A DNA stretch of 64,000 nucleotides from Laspinema sp963821735 (GTDB lineage Bacteria; Cyanobacteriota; Cyanobacteriia; Cyanobacteriales; Laspinemataceae), in assembly GCA_963821735.1 (NCBI GenBank), contig CAWGFK010000060.1, positions 1 through 64,000 on the forward strand, in the 5' to 3' direction. The position numbers and the translations under genes are program-made. The first letter of the stretch is position 1. Each line of letters opens with the position of its first letter. Below the pieces are notes generated by a model. That model had not been told where the DNA came from, ran no database searches, and was given only the letters and a program-made list of their open reading frames with translations. Of this stretch, positions 44,306 to 52,801 are shown piece by piece.

Positions 44306-46756
44306 ATGCGGATTTCTCTAAACTGGTTGCGGGAACTGATAGACATCACGATGTCTCCAGAAGAGTTAGCCCATACGCTGACGATGGCTGGATTTGAAGT
44401 AGAAGACATCGAAGACCGGCGCACTTGGGCCAACGGCGTCGTGTTGGGAAAAATTATCGATCGCGAACAACATCCCAATGCCGATAAACTAAGCGTCTGC
44501 AAGGTCAATATTGGCGGGGAATCCCCTTTAAATATTGTCTGTGGCGCACCCAACGCTAAGGCTGATATTTATGTGGCAGTGGCCCCGATTGGCACTTATC
44601 TGCCCAAAATTGATTTAAAAATTAAAAAGGCTAAACTGCGCGGCGTCCCTTCTGAAGGGATGATTTGCTCGTTAGCCGAATTAGGTTTGGCGAAGGAATC
44701 GGAAGGAATTCATCATTTTGACTTGGAAAATCCTCAATTAGGGACGGAGGTTTCTCCCTTGTTGGGTCTGGATGATGTAATTTTAGACTTGACCTCTACG
44801 GCAAATCGGGCTGATGCCTTGAGTATGGTGGGAGTCGCCCGAGAAGTGGCGGCCCTGACCGGGGCCTCGTTACGATTACCGACTGCCTCGGGTACAGATA
44901 TTACACCGGCTGGCAAGGGTCTGTCATTAAAAATTGACGAATCCAAAGCCTGTCCTGCCTATATTGGCACGGAAATTACTGGGGTCAAAATTGCCCCTTC
45001 TCCCCTGTGGTTGCAGCAACGTCTCCAAGCTTCTGGGGTGCGCCCGATTAATAATGTGGTGGATGTCACCAATTACATTCTGTTGGAATGGGGACAGCCG
45101 TTACACGCTTTCGATCGCGATCGCCTCCAAACTCTCGCCGGAGGAGATTCTCTCACCCTCGGCGTCCGATTTGCCCAATCTGGGGAAACCTTCAAAACCC
45201 TCGACGGTCAAACCCGCACTCTGCAAGCCCAAAATCTCTTGATTACGGCGAATAATAAACCCGTAGCGATTGCTGGGGTGATGGGTGGGGAGGAAACGGA
45301 AGTCCATGAAGGGACGCAGAATTTAATTTTAGAGGCGGCATTGTTTGACCCGCCAGCAGTAAGGCGATCGTCTCGGGCGGTGGGATTACGCACGGAGTCC
45401 TCGGCGCGCTATGAACGCGGGGTAAATTATGCGGGGTTAGAAACGGCCTGCGATCGCGCGATCGCCCTGTTCCAAGAACTCGCAGGGGGTACTCCCGTCC
45501 ATCAACAAATTGCCGATGCACGTCCGGAAGAACTGCGCGTCGGGGGTTCGGTCCAATCCATCGAATTGCGCCGCGATCGCGTGAATCAGGTTCTCGGACC
45601 CATCAAACAGGGGGAAGGCACTGGAGAATTACAAGCAACGGATATCGAACCGATTCTCACTGCCTTGGGATGTACTCTCACAGCGATTACTCCCGGTCAA
45701 GTCTGGTCCGTACAAGTGCCGCCCTATCGGGCGCGCGACTTGGAACGGGAAATCGACTTAATCGAAGAAATTGCCCGTCTTTATGGGTATGACAAGTTCT
45801 GCGAAACCTTACCGACGCAAAGTGCTGCCGGACAGCTTGGACCGGAACAACAGGCAAGGCGCGATTTGCGATCGGCCTTCCGCAGTGCCGGTTTAACGGA
45901 ACTGATGCATTATTCGTTAGTTAAGGCAGAACAGGAGAATCAAATTGCTTTAGCCAATCCCCTGTTTGTGGAATATTCTGCCTTACGGACGGAAATGCTC
46001 TCTGGGGCAATTGATGCGTTTGAGTATAATTTAGCCCAAGGCAATGGTCCTCTGAATGGGTTTGAATTGGGTCGCACATTCTGGAAAGATAGCGAAGGAC
46101 TGAAGGAACAAGAGACCCTAGCCGGAATTCTAGGCGGTGACCCAACCGTAGGCCGCTGGGTCCGCAGTGGTCGGGAACAGCCGATGTCATGGTATGAGGC
46201 GAAAGGGATTTTGGAAAGTGTCTGCGATCGCCTAGGATTGGAAATCGCTTATCGTCCTGAATCCAATGCTTATCCCACCCTGTTACATCCGGGACGGACT
46301 GCTTCTTTGTGGTTGCAGGACCGGAATATCGGGGTCTTCGGCCAACTCCATCCCCAACTCCGACAAGACCGCGAATTGCCCGATGAAGTGTATATCTTCC
46401 AAATGGAGTTACAACCCATTTTAGATGTTCTCACTCAAGATACCTTCGGACGCAAATTTAGCGCTTATTCCTCCTATCCCTCATCAGACCGGGATTTGGC
46501 GTTCTATGCGCCGGTTGAGGTGGCGGTGAGTGATCTCACCGGGGTGATGAGTCAGTCTGCGGGGTCTTTGTTAGAGTCGGTGCAACTGTTCGATGATTAT
46601 CGGGGACAGAATGTGCCGGAAGGACAACGGAGTTTAGCCTTTCGACTGGTGTATCGGGCCAGCGATCGCACCCTCACCGACGAAGAGATAGAACCGGCCC
46701 ATCAAAAGGTTCGGGATGCCTTAGTCAGCCAGTTTGCGGTGAGTTTGCGAAGCTAA
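44306..46756 (+). CDS. pheT: Phenylalanyl-tRNA synthetase beta subunit
   Basis: 816 residues, normal length for bacterial PheT. Starts MRISLNWLRELID. The EMAP-like tRNA-binding domain (VVLGKIIDREQHPNADKLSV) is followed by the B3/B4 editing domain (RPINNVVDVTNYILLEWGQP, AFD), the B5 domain (DRVNQVLG, PPYRARDLEREIDLIEEIAR), the catalytic-like core (FELGRTFW) and the C-terminal FDX-ACB anticodon-binding domain (KFSAYSSYPSSDRDLAFYAP). With PheS it attaches phenylalanine to its tRNA in the cytoplasm. pheS is not adjacent, which is common in cyanobacteria. Confidence 0.97.
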   Translation: MRISLNWLRELIDITMSPEELAHTLTMAGFEVEDIEDRRTWANGVVLGKIIDREQHPNADKLSVCKVNIGGESPLNIVCGAPNAKADIYVAVAPIGTYLPKIDLKIKKAKLRGVPSEGMICSLAELGLAKESEGIHHFDLENPQLGTEVSPLLGLDDVILDLTSTANRADALSMVGVAREVAALTGASLRLPTASGTDITPAGKGLSLKIDESKACPAYIGTEITGVKIAPSPLWLQQRLQASGVRPINNVVDVTNYILLEWGQPLHAFDRDRLQTLAGGDSLTLGVRFAQSGETFKTLDGQTRTLQAQNLLITANNKPVAIAGVMGGEETEVHEGTQNLILEAALFDPPAVRRSSRAVGLRTESSARYERGVNYAGLETACDRAIALFQELAGGTPVHQQIADARPEELRVGGSVQSIELRRDRVNQVLGPIKQGEGTGELQATDIEPILTALGCTLTAITPGQVWSVQVPPYRARDLEREIDLIEEIARLYGYDKFCETLPTQSAAGQLGPEQQARRDLRSAFRSAGLTELMHYSLVKAEQENQIALANPLFVEYSALRTEMLSGAIDAFEYNLAQGNGPLNGFELGRTFWKDSEGLKEQETLAGILGGDPTVGRWVRSGREQPMSWYEAKGILESVCDRLGLEIAYRPESNAYPTLLHPGRTASLWLQDRNIGVFGQLHPQLRQDRELPDEVYIFQMELQPILDVLTQDTFGRKFSAYSSYPSSDRDLAFYAPVEVAVSDLTGVMSQSAGSLLESVQLFDDYRGQNVPEGQRSLAFRLVYRASDRTLTDEEIEPAHQKVRDALVSQFAVSLRS

Positions 46757-46889
46757 CCGCCTCTCTTCCCGGGGACATATTCCCCAACACCAACGGTCGG
46801 GGGTTGATACTCCCGACCTCCTGTTAAACTTCCCTATTCCTGGGGAGATAACGGTTCAGTTGTCAACCTCTACTCTCAGAAATTAAACC

Positions 46890-47159
46890 ATGCCGAAGTA
46901 TGTAATGTGGGGCAGCTACTGCGAAGATGTGCTGGAAAAACGAACCCCTTATCGACAAGCCCATCTGGATGGAATTAGCGCCCAAAAAGCAGCGGGTTTG
47001 GTGATTACCCTGGGTCCGACCCAAGATGTTACCAAAGTGTTTGGGATTTATGAAGCCCCCGATGAACAAACCGTCCGCGAGGCAGTCGAGGGTGACCCTT
47101 ATTGGAAAAATGGGATTTGGACCGAATACGAGGTCAAGGAATGGATCCAAGCATTTTAA
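46890..47159 (+). CDS. YciI-like protein
   Basis: 89 residues with the YciI/dimeric ferredoxin-like layout: KYVMWGSYCEDVLEKRTPYR, HLDGISAQKAAGLVITLGP, VTKVFGIYEAPDEQTVREAVEGDPYWKNGIW. In this family a His-Asp pair (here in AHLDGI) lines the pocket. The reaction is unknown. A weak hairpin (GGTCGGG / CCCGACC) lies between pheT and this gene, so it is probably transcribed apart. Confidence 0.85.
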   Translation: MPKYVMWGSYCEDVLEKRTPYRQAHLDGISAQKAAGLVITLGPTQDVTKVFGIYEAPDEQTVREAVEGDPYWKNGIWTEYEVKEWIQAF

Positions 47160-47244
47160 GGGTTCTTACAGACTGTTTTGTGAATGACGCTGCGTAGGCA
47201 GGCTATAGCCCAATCGGCCCGGGCTGCGCTAATGTCCGTATAGC

Positions 47245-47346
47245 CTAGCCCTGTCAAGGTGGTAAATTTAATGACGAAAAATCATTGTTTCTTGTAGGGG
47301 CGCAAGCATTGCGCCCCTACAAATCAATACGCCTTGACAGGGCTAG
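47245..47346. mobile_element. MITE-like 102-bp palindromic element
   Basis: Perfect terminal inverted repeats CTAGCCCTGTCAAGG (47245-47259) and CCTTGACAGGGCTAG (47332-47346) enclose the palindrome TTGTAGGGGCGCAAGCATTG plus its arm. GTCCGTAT stands at both sides (47234-47241, 47346-47353), a possible 8-base target duplication that overlaps the right tip by one base. Confidence 0.75.
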
Positions 47347-47506
47347 TCCGTATCGCTCCACCCTTTAGGGTGCGGGTCCCCTTCCTTGGGCTTGCTAACT
47401 CGATGGGATAGGAACGCTAAAATCCAGGTAGTATCCTACATTAAGATGCGATCGTTAAAAATCCGGGTTGATTAAAACTCTTAAATTTCTGAACTGGAAT
47501 ATTACT

Positions 47507-49447
47507 ATGCTTGTCTGCCCTAAATGCCATTTCGAGAACCCTAACTCCCACAAGTTTTGTCAAAAATGTGGGATGTCCCTCACCCATAAATCCTGTGGGG
47601 AATGTGGAACTTCGGTGCTTGCCAGTGATTTAAACTGCCATAATTGCGGTGCCATCACGGGGCAAATTTGGCTGGCGATCGTCGATCGCCAACGAGTATC
47701 CGAGAGTCTGGAGGTTACAGAAGCGGTTGATACTCCAGGGGTTGAGGAATCCGTATCGGTGGCAACCATACCGACTGCGGAAATGGCTGTGGCGTCTGTC
47801 TCGGAACCCCTGGAAACCGATATCCCCGAAGGAACGGAAATAGAACCCGAGGCAGAAGAGGCAGAAGAAGAAGTTTCTGAGACTTCCTCTGAGACTGCTT
47901 CCTCTGAAACTACTTCTTCTGAGACTGCCGACGTGGATACCATCACCAGTCTGTCGGAAGTGGTGGCACAAATCCAAGAAACTACAGAACCCTCGGAAAC
48001 CCTGGAAGTTGAGGCGATCGCAGAAACCCCAACAGTCGCTACCCTGGAGGAGGACTCCCCGGAGACAGAACCGGCAATAGAACAGACGGACCTGGATAGT
48101 CCTGAAACTCCCCTATCTGAAGAATCTGAAGAACCATCCGCAGGGGTCATCCCTGCGGCAGCAGCATTAGAAATACCCGAGGAAACCGACGAGGAAACCG
48201 ATGAGGAAACCGACGAGATGCTGCCTGCCGGGTCCTTTTTAGACCAAGAGGAACGCTATCAACTCTTAGACGATCTGCCCTTAAATCAACTCAACCCGGG
48301 GGAAATTCAGGTCAAGGTACTCGATTGCATTCCCCTGCAACAATCGCCCCTATTCGCCTTGAGTTCTCACCCTGTAGAAATTCCCGATCGCATGGATAAT
48401 CCTAATCCCGCTTGGGCGCTGGCAATTCCGGCGATCGCCAAAGCATATCTGGCCCTCCACTCCCAATTTTACGCGATCGTTCCGGCAATCCATGATGCAT
48501 GGCACTGGGGCGATCGCCGGGTCATCCTCTTAGAAGACCGTTCCACTCAACCGGCCCTACTCGAATATGTCCAGACTAACCCGGTCCTGCCCTCCCAAAT
48601 TGTCCACTGGTTGCAGGAAGTGACGGAACTCTGGATCGGATTAGAACCGTGGCATTGTCGGCAAAGTTTGCTGGAACCCCAAAATCTCCGTCTGGATGTA
48701 GAAGACCAAATTTTGTCTCTCCAACGTCTGTATCTCGACTTGCCCGATGTGACCCCAAGATTCACCGCCGTAGGGCAGTTTTGGCAGACTCTCTTGAGTT
48801 CAGCGCAACTGACAACGGAGACAGAAGAGGATGAGATTGCTGAGTTACAACAGGTGGTGGCGGAATTAGCCTCGGCAGAGTTGGACAGTGTGGAACTGCT
48901 GCGATCGCGCCTGGAAACCCTGCAATCTAAACTCCAACCGGCAACGCCCATCAGTTCCCCTCCCTCGGACCCAATTTATCTGGGAGCAATCTCGGATAAC
49001 CTAGATCTGGACGATAGTCCCACGATGGTCATGCCGATTCTGTTAGAAAGCCTCGAAGCATCGGGACAAACGGATATTGGACGGCAACGCACCCATAACG
49101 AAGACGATTTTGGCATTGAAACCCAAGTCAAGCAGCGTCAGGGTGCGAGAGCGTTTTCAACCCAGCACAAGGGACTTTACATTCTTTGTGATGGCATGGG
49201 AGGACATGAAGGCGGGGAAATCGCCAGTGCCTTAGCGGTGGAAAAGCTGCGGGAATATTTCCATCGCCATTGGCAGGATAGCTTACCGGATCGAGAGGTG
49301 ATTTCCACTGGGGTGTTGTTTGCTAATCAGGCAATTTATGACCTCAACCAAGCGGAACAGCGTGGAGGCAGTGGGCGGATGGGGACAACCCTGGTGATGG
49401 TGTTAGTTCAAGATCAGAATGTAGCCGATTGCTCATGTGGGAGATAG
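47507..49447 (+). CDS. Zinc-ribbon PP2C protein phosphatase, N-terminal part
   Basis: ATG 47507 is preferred over TTG 47468 because the zinc ribbon starts directly (CPKCHFENPNSHKFCQKCG, then CGECG and CHNCG). A long acidic Ser/Thr/Glu linker (residues about 60-240, with the repeat ETDEETDEETDE) precedes a kinase-like or helical middle region. The PP2C domain then begins: SGQTDIGRQRTHNEDDFG, YILCDGMGGHEGGEIAS, GRMGTTLVMVLV. The metal-binding Asp are present. The ORF ends at 49447 after NVADCSCGR, where VAIAHVGDSRLYR is expected. PP2C removes phosphate from Ser/Thr and would counter the adjacent FHA-kinase. Confidence 0.88.
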   Translation: MLVCPKCHFENPNSHKFCQKCGMSLTHKSCGECGTSVLASDLNCHNCGAITGQIWLAIVDRQRVSESLEVTEAVDTPGVEESVSVATIPTAEMAVASVSEPLETDIPEGTEIEPEAEEAEEEVSETSSETASSETTSSETADVDTITSLSEVVAQIQETTEPSETLEVEAIAETPTVATLEEDSPETEPAIEQTDLDSPETPLSEESEEPSAGVIPAAAALEIPEETDEETDEETDEMLPAGSFLDQEERYQLLDDLPLNQLNPGEIQVKVLDCIPLQQSPLFALSSHPVEIPDRMDNPNPAWALAIPAIAKAYLALHSQFYAIVPAIHDAWHWGDRRVILLEDRSTQPALLEYVQTNPVLPSQIVHWLQEVTELWIGLEPWHCRQSLLEPQNLRLDVEDQILSLQRLYLDLPDVTPRFTAVGQFWQTLLSSAQLTTETEEDEIAELQQVVAELASAELDSVELLRSRLETLQSKLQPATPISSPPSDPIYLGAISDNLDLDDSPTMVMPILLESLEASGQTDIGRQRTHNEDDFGIETQVKQRQGARAFSTQHKGLYILCDGMGGHEGGEIASALAVEKLREYFHRHWQDSLPDREVISTGVLFANQAIYDLNQAEQRGGSGRMGTTLVMVLVQDQNVADCSCGR

Positions 49448-49933
49448 TCGTCTCTATCGCTTTACTCGCGTCTCGGGGATTGCAGCAAGTTACGGTGGAT
49501 CATGAAGTGGGGCAACGGGAAATTCAGCGCGGTGTGGATCCGGAAACGGCCTACTTGCGTCCTGATGCCTACCAACTCACTCAGGCGCTGGGACCCTCGC
49601 AATGAGGATTTTGTCAGCCCCGATGTGCAGTTTTTTAAGATAGAGGAAGATACTTTATTGATTCTGGGTTCTGATGGTCTAACGGATAATGATTTGTTAG
49701 AGACTCACTATTTGACTCATGTCGAACCCCTGCTGAGTGCAGAAATGCCGTTAGAGCCTGGGGTTAAGGCGTTAATTGAGTTAGGGAATCAATATAACGG
49801 TCACGATAATATTACGGCGATCGCTGTTCGTGCGTCTGGTCGGCGATCGGTAAATCCCCGCGCACCGAAAGCCGGGGTTTTGGCTTGCAGTGCGCCGGTA
49901 GAAAGACCCACACCCTCAAGGGTGGGGCTATAG
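49425..49933 (+). pseudogene. PP2C phosphatase C-terminal part, scattered over frames
   Basis: The rest of the PP2C domain is readable only across frames. IAHVGDSRLYRFTRVSG is in one frame from 49425, LQQVTVDHEVGQREIQRGVD with AYLRPDAYQLTQALGP is in the next from about 49480, and RNEDFVSPDVQFF to the end (SDGLTDNDLLE, YNGHDNITAIAV) is in the third from about 49597. Extra bases at about 49425, 49479 and 49596 explain this; their sum is one codon, so the last part is again in the starting frame. The C-terminal tail after GRRSVNPRAP runs into a dispersed repeat and may be non-native. Confidence 0.85.
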
Positions 49934-49975
49934 GGACAAAGCCCGCCTGCGCGGGCTACTCTATAAAAACAAGTG
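49900..49975. repeat. AAGCCCGCCTGCGCGGGCT repeat unit (single)
   Basis: CCCACACCCTCAAGGGTGGGGCTATAGGG followed by AAAGCCCGCCTGCGCGGGCT (hairpin AGCCCGC/GCGGGCT) between the PP2C and FHA-kinase genes. Related to the three-copy array at 54610. Confidence 0.8.
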
Positions 49976-50009
49976 TTGATACCCGGGTTGGGTATAAGAC
50001 TCAGTTTCA

Positions 50010-51239
50010 ATGATGTTTCGAGGAGTTGCCGAAGTGGTTACTCTGGTTTTGGTAGACGACACGAATTCTCCGATTAAACAGTGGCGCTTTGAGAATGCTG
50101 ATGTGATTCGCATTGGCCGATCGCCGGAACAGAATGATCTGGTGCTTGATGATCCGGTCGTGTCTCGCCTGCATTTGGAGTTACATCTGACCCAGGATAG
50201 CACGCACGGCAAAGTCTGGCAGGCGATCAATTATGGGACTAATGGCACGTTTGTCAATGGTCACCCGGTACAGCGATCGCGCCTCAGTAATGGGGCGCTA
50301 ATTCAGTTAGCCCGAGGCGGTCCCCTGTTAAAGTTTATCCTGGAAGCCTCGGTTTCTCAGGCGGTCCCAGCGGCCCCGGTTTGCACTCATGCCAATAATC
50401 CGCCCAATACCCTGTTCTGCATTCACTGCGGCGCGCCGATTCATGTGGAACGGCAGATCCGAGAGTATCAAATTTTGAAAACTTTGGGTCAAGGGGGAAT
50501 GGGTACAACTTATCTGGCATTCGTTCCTCCGGAGGAAAATAACCCCCGTCCCAAAATGTTGGTGTTAAAGGAAATGAATGCAGATATGACCCGCATTCCC
50601 AAAGCAAGGGAGTTATTTGAGCGGGAAGCCCGGATCCTCAAGGGGTTGAATCATCCTGGGGTGCCCCAGTTTTATGATTTTTTTGTGGATGAGGGTAAAA
50701 AATATCTGGCAATGGCGATGATCCACGGTCAGGATTTGGAACAGCGAGTTTATCAGCGCGGTCCTGTTGTTTTATCTCAGGCGATCGATTGGATGATTCA
50801 AACTTGTGAGGTATTGGAGTATATTCATGCCCAAAGTCCGCCCATTGTTCACCGGGATATCAAACCGGCTAATTTGATGGTGCGGACGGTGGATAATCGA
50901 ATTATTGTACTGGATTTTGGCGCGGTTAAGGAAATTGGTACGCCCTTGGGTACTTGCATTGGCGCACCGGATTATACGGCACCGGAACAGAACAGAGGTG
51001 AGCCATTAACTCAGTCGGATCTTTATGCGATCGGTGCTACGTTGATTTTTTTACTGACTGGGGAGAGTCCTCAGAAGTTTTTTGAGCTTCGCGGTTCAGG
51101 CTATGGGTTTAACCTCAAAGGTGATCCGCGCATTACTCCGCAAGTCCGAGAGACGATCGAAAAGGCTACTGAATCCAAGCCGAGCGATCGCTATCAAACC
51201 GCTGCACAACTGGCTAGGGCTTTATCCCAGTGCTTATAA
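50010..51239 (+). CDS. FHA-domain Ser/Thr protein kinase
   Basis: 409 residues. FHA phosphothreonine-binding domain (VIRIGRSPEQNDLVLDD, VSRLHLEL, NYGTNGTFVNG), then a zinc ribbon (VCTHANN and LFCIHCGAPI), then a Hanks-type kinase: LGQGGMGTTYLA, VLKEM with the catalytic Lys, HRD loop IVHRDIKPANLMV, VLDFGAVKEIG and TAPEQ. All key residues are present. The FHA domain may bind its own or partner phosphothreonines, including the PP2C just upstream (76 bases); both also share zinc-ribbon modules, so a kinase-phosphatase pair is likely. The membrane association seen in other kinases is absent. Confidence 0.93.
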   Translation: MMFRGVAEVVTLVLVDDTNSPIKQWRFENADVIRIGRSPEQNDLVLDDPVVSRLHLELHLTQDSTHGKVWQAINYGTNGTFVNGHPVQRSRLSNGALIQLARGGPLLKFILEASVSQAVPAAPVCTHANNPPNTLFCIHCGAPIHVERQIREYQILKTLGQGGMGTTYLAFVPPEENNPRPKMLVLKEMNADMTRIPKARELFEREARILKGLNHPGVPQFYDFFVDEGKKYLAMAMIHGQDLEQRVYQRGPVVLSQAIDWMIQTCEVLEYIHAQSPPIVHRDIKPANLMVRTVDNRIIVLDFGAVKEIGTPLGTCIGAPDYTAPEQNRGEPLTQSDLYAIGATLIFLLTGESPQKFFELRGSGYGFNLKGDPRITPQVRETIEKATESKPSDRYQTAAQLARALSQCL

Positions 51240-51355
51240 ATAGGGCACTTGGGGAAGACAGATGAGCGAAAACCCTTAGATCGATCTGGGCTAAACAATA
51301 ACGGATCAGGCGATCGCTCCTCTGTTTTTTTCCCGCTTATCCTGATTCTGTGCTT

Positions 51356-51577
51356 CTACTCGTCTTCTTCCCAGGTTTCTACCGCTAGTAAGTGAACCAC
51401 CGGATCTTTCATTGAAAAACCAAATTCAAGTAATTCTTTTTTCCAATAAGCCCATTCATCTCCATAGAGAAAAGCGATTTTCCAGAGGCTATCCGTGGGC
51501 TTGAGGATTTTTGATTCTACTAACGAGCGCACCTGACGCTGTAATTTATCCATCGAGTGACAAACCTGCTGGGTCAT
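51356..51577 (-). CDS. DUF4327 protein
   Basis: 73 residues. HSMDKLQRQVRSLVESKILKP, LWKIAFLYGDEWAYWKKELLEFGF and KDPVVHLLAVETWEED follow the short cyanobacterial DUF4327 pattern of unknown role (the second half usually ends in a RD-D-LLxxExW motif, here KDPVVHLLAVETW). Small, acidic and cytoplasmic. It converges on the FHA-kinase gene across 116 bases. Confidence 0.8.
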   Translation of the reverse strand: MTQQVCHSMDKLQRQVRSLVESKILKPTDSLWKIAFLYGDEWAYWKKELLEFGFSMKDPVVHLLAVETWEEDE

Positions 51578-52801
51578 AATACCTCTTTAATTTTCCAAAA
51601 ACTTCTAACAACATACAATTGCTTTCCAATCTTTTTACCATACTTCGCAAGGTTTTCTTCGCCATCCTCGTAGAGTTGACGGTGGTTTTTTGCTGGAGGG
51701 GTATGCCGTTCCAGCGCGAAGTTGGGGGTTTCCGCTTCCAGACCTCTTTAAAAAAGTGCCTGCATTTTTTACCATCAGTTTCAGCTAGTCAAGTTCGTTA
51801 GACCGTCGAGTCGGTTTGGCATCGGCCTTGACACACTTCCAGCCGAACAGGGTATATAATCGGGAGATTTGCACGGTTTGTGTAAACCACCTGAAGCTAA
51901 GGAAACGTTTTGAACCATTGGAAAGTCCTTTCTTTTTGCTCTAGCCGATATTCTAGGTCAAGGGGAGAAATAATGATCGGTTCTCGACTATCAAATAATG
52001 TCGAGCCACGGTATCTTCGCTATCTGGATTGATCGGGGCAGTCCTCAACTTCAGTGAGTTGAGTGCCGGTTCGGAAAAATCCTAGATTCGGTAATCGGTT
52101 GGAAAGCTACTTTATATCTTTTATCGTAGCACGCTACTTTTGGCAAGTCTATTTTTGATTTTTTTTACAAATCGCCTAATTTCGGACTCCCGAGGGCCTT
52201 TAACCTGATTCTCGATTCCTGCGGTCCTGGCTATGAGCAAACCCCTAACCCTATCGGTTACGCTTGCCCGGGATGGCGATCGCATCGAGCCGAGTCAGGT
52301 GGGAGGCGCTTTCTTACGAGTCAGAAAGTCTCCACATTTCGGGAAGGATTAAACTTGTTGGGGCTACCTAAAACAGTCAGTAGCGAGATTGGCTTCCTAC
52401 GGTATAGCCAATCAATCCGCAGGGCGATCGCACAGGGTCGAAGTCGAACTTCTTGATCGGTGAGCTCGCTTTGGCGCTTGCTATGGGTACGGAATTGGGT
52501 TTGATTTTTAGTGTAGAGTTTTTTCTCTACTAAAGTAGTTTATCACAAATTTTCCAAATTGTTTGACAAGATTGGGGAGATTGGGGAGATTGGGAAGATT
52601 GGGGAGATTGGGGAGAAACAGCTTAACTTGGATTCTGGATGGGACCTTGACCCTCCCCTATGTCTTGGGGAGGGGAATGGAAAAAGTAGATGCGTCCAAC
52701 AAAAATGACCCGGAACAAGGCTTTCTGTTGCCCCCTTCCCTGGGTTTTGGGGTTGGCGGTGGTGGGTGGTGGGTTGTCTGTTTCCTGTGAAGCGCGATCG
52801 C
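51578..52801. other. Long intergenic region with a candidate promoter and a minisatellite
   Basis: 1.2 kb without a convincing ORF. A TTGACA at 51827-51832 and a TATAAT-like box 19-21 bases later (TATATAAT before CGGGAG) could start an unannotated transcript; no known RNA family was recognised. CTCAACTTCAGTGAGTTGAG (about 52046) is a short hairpin. The minisatellite at 52568 lies near the right end. Confidence 0.4.
52568..52618 (+). repeat. 9-bp minisatellite GATTGGGGA
   Basis: Six near-identical units of GATTGGGGA (one with GATTGGGAA). Related in period and purine bias to the CTCCCCCAT arrays further right. Confidence 0.92.

Noticed and set aside
51619..51801. 60-residue ORF after DUF4327
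   Set aside because: No ribosome site, no domain and atypical composition; probably chance.
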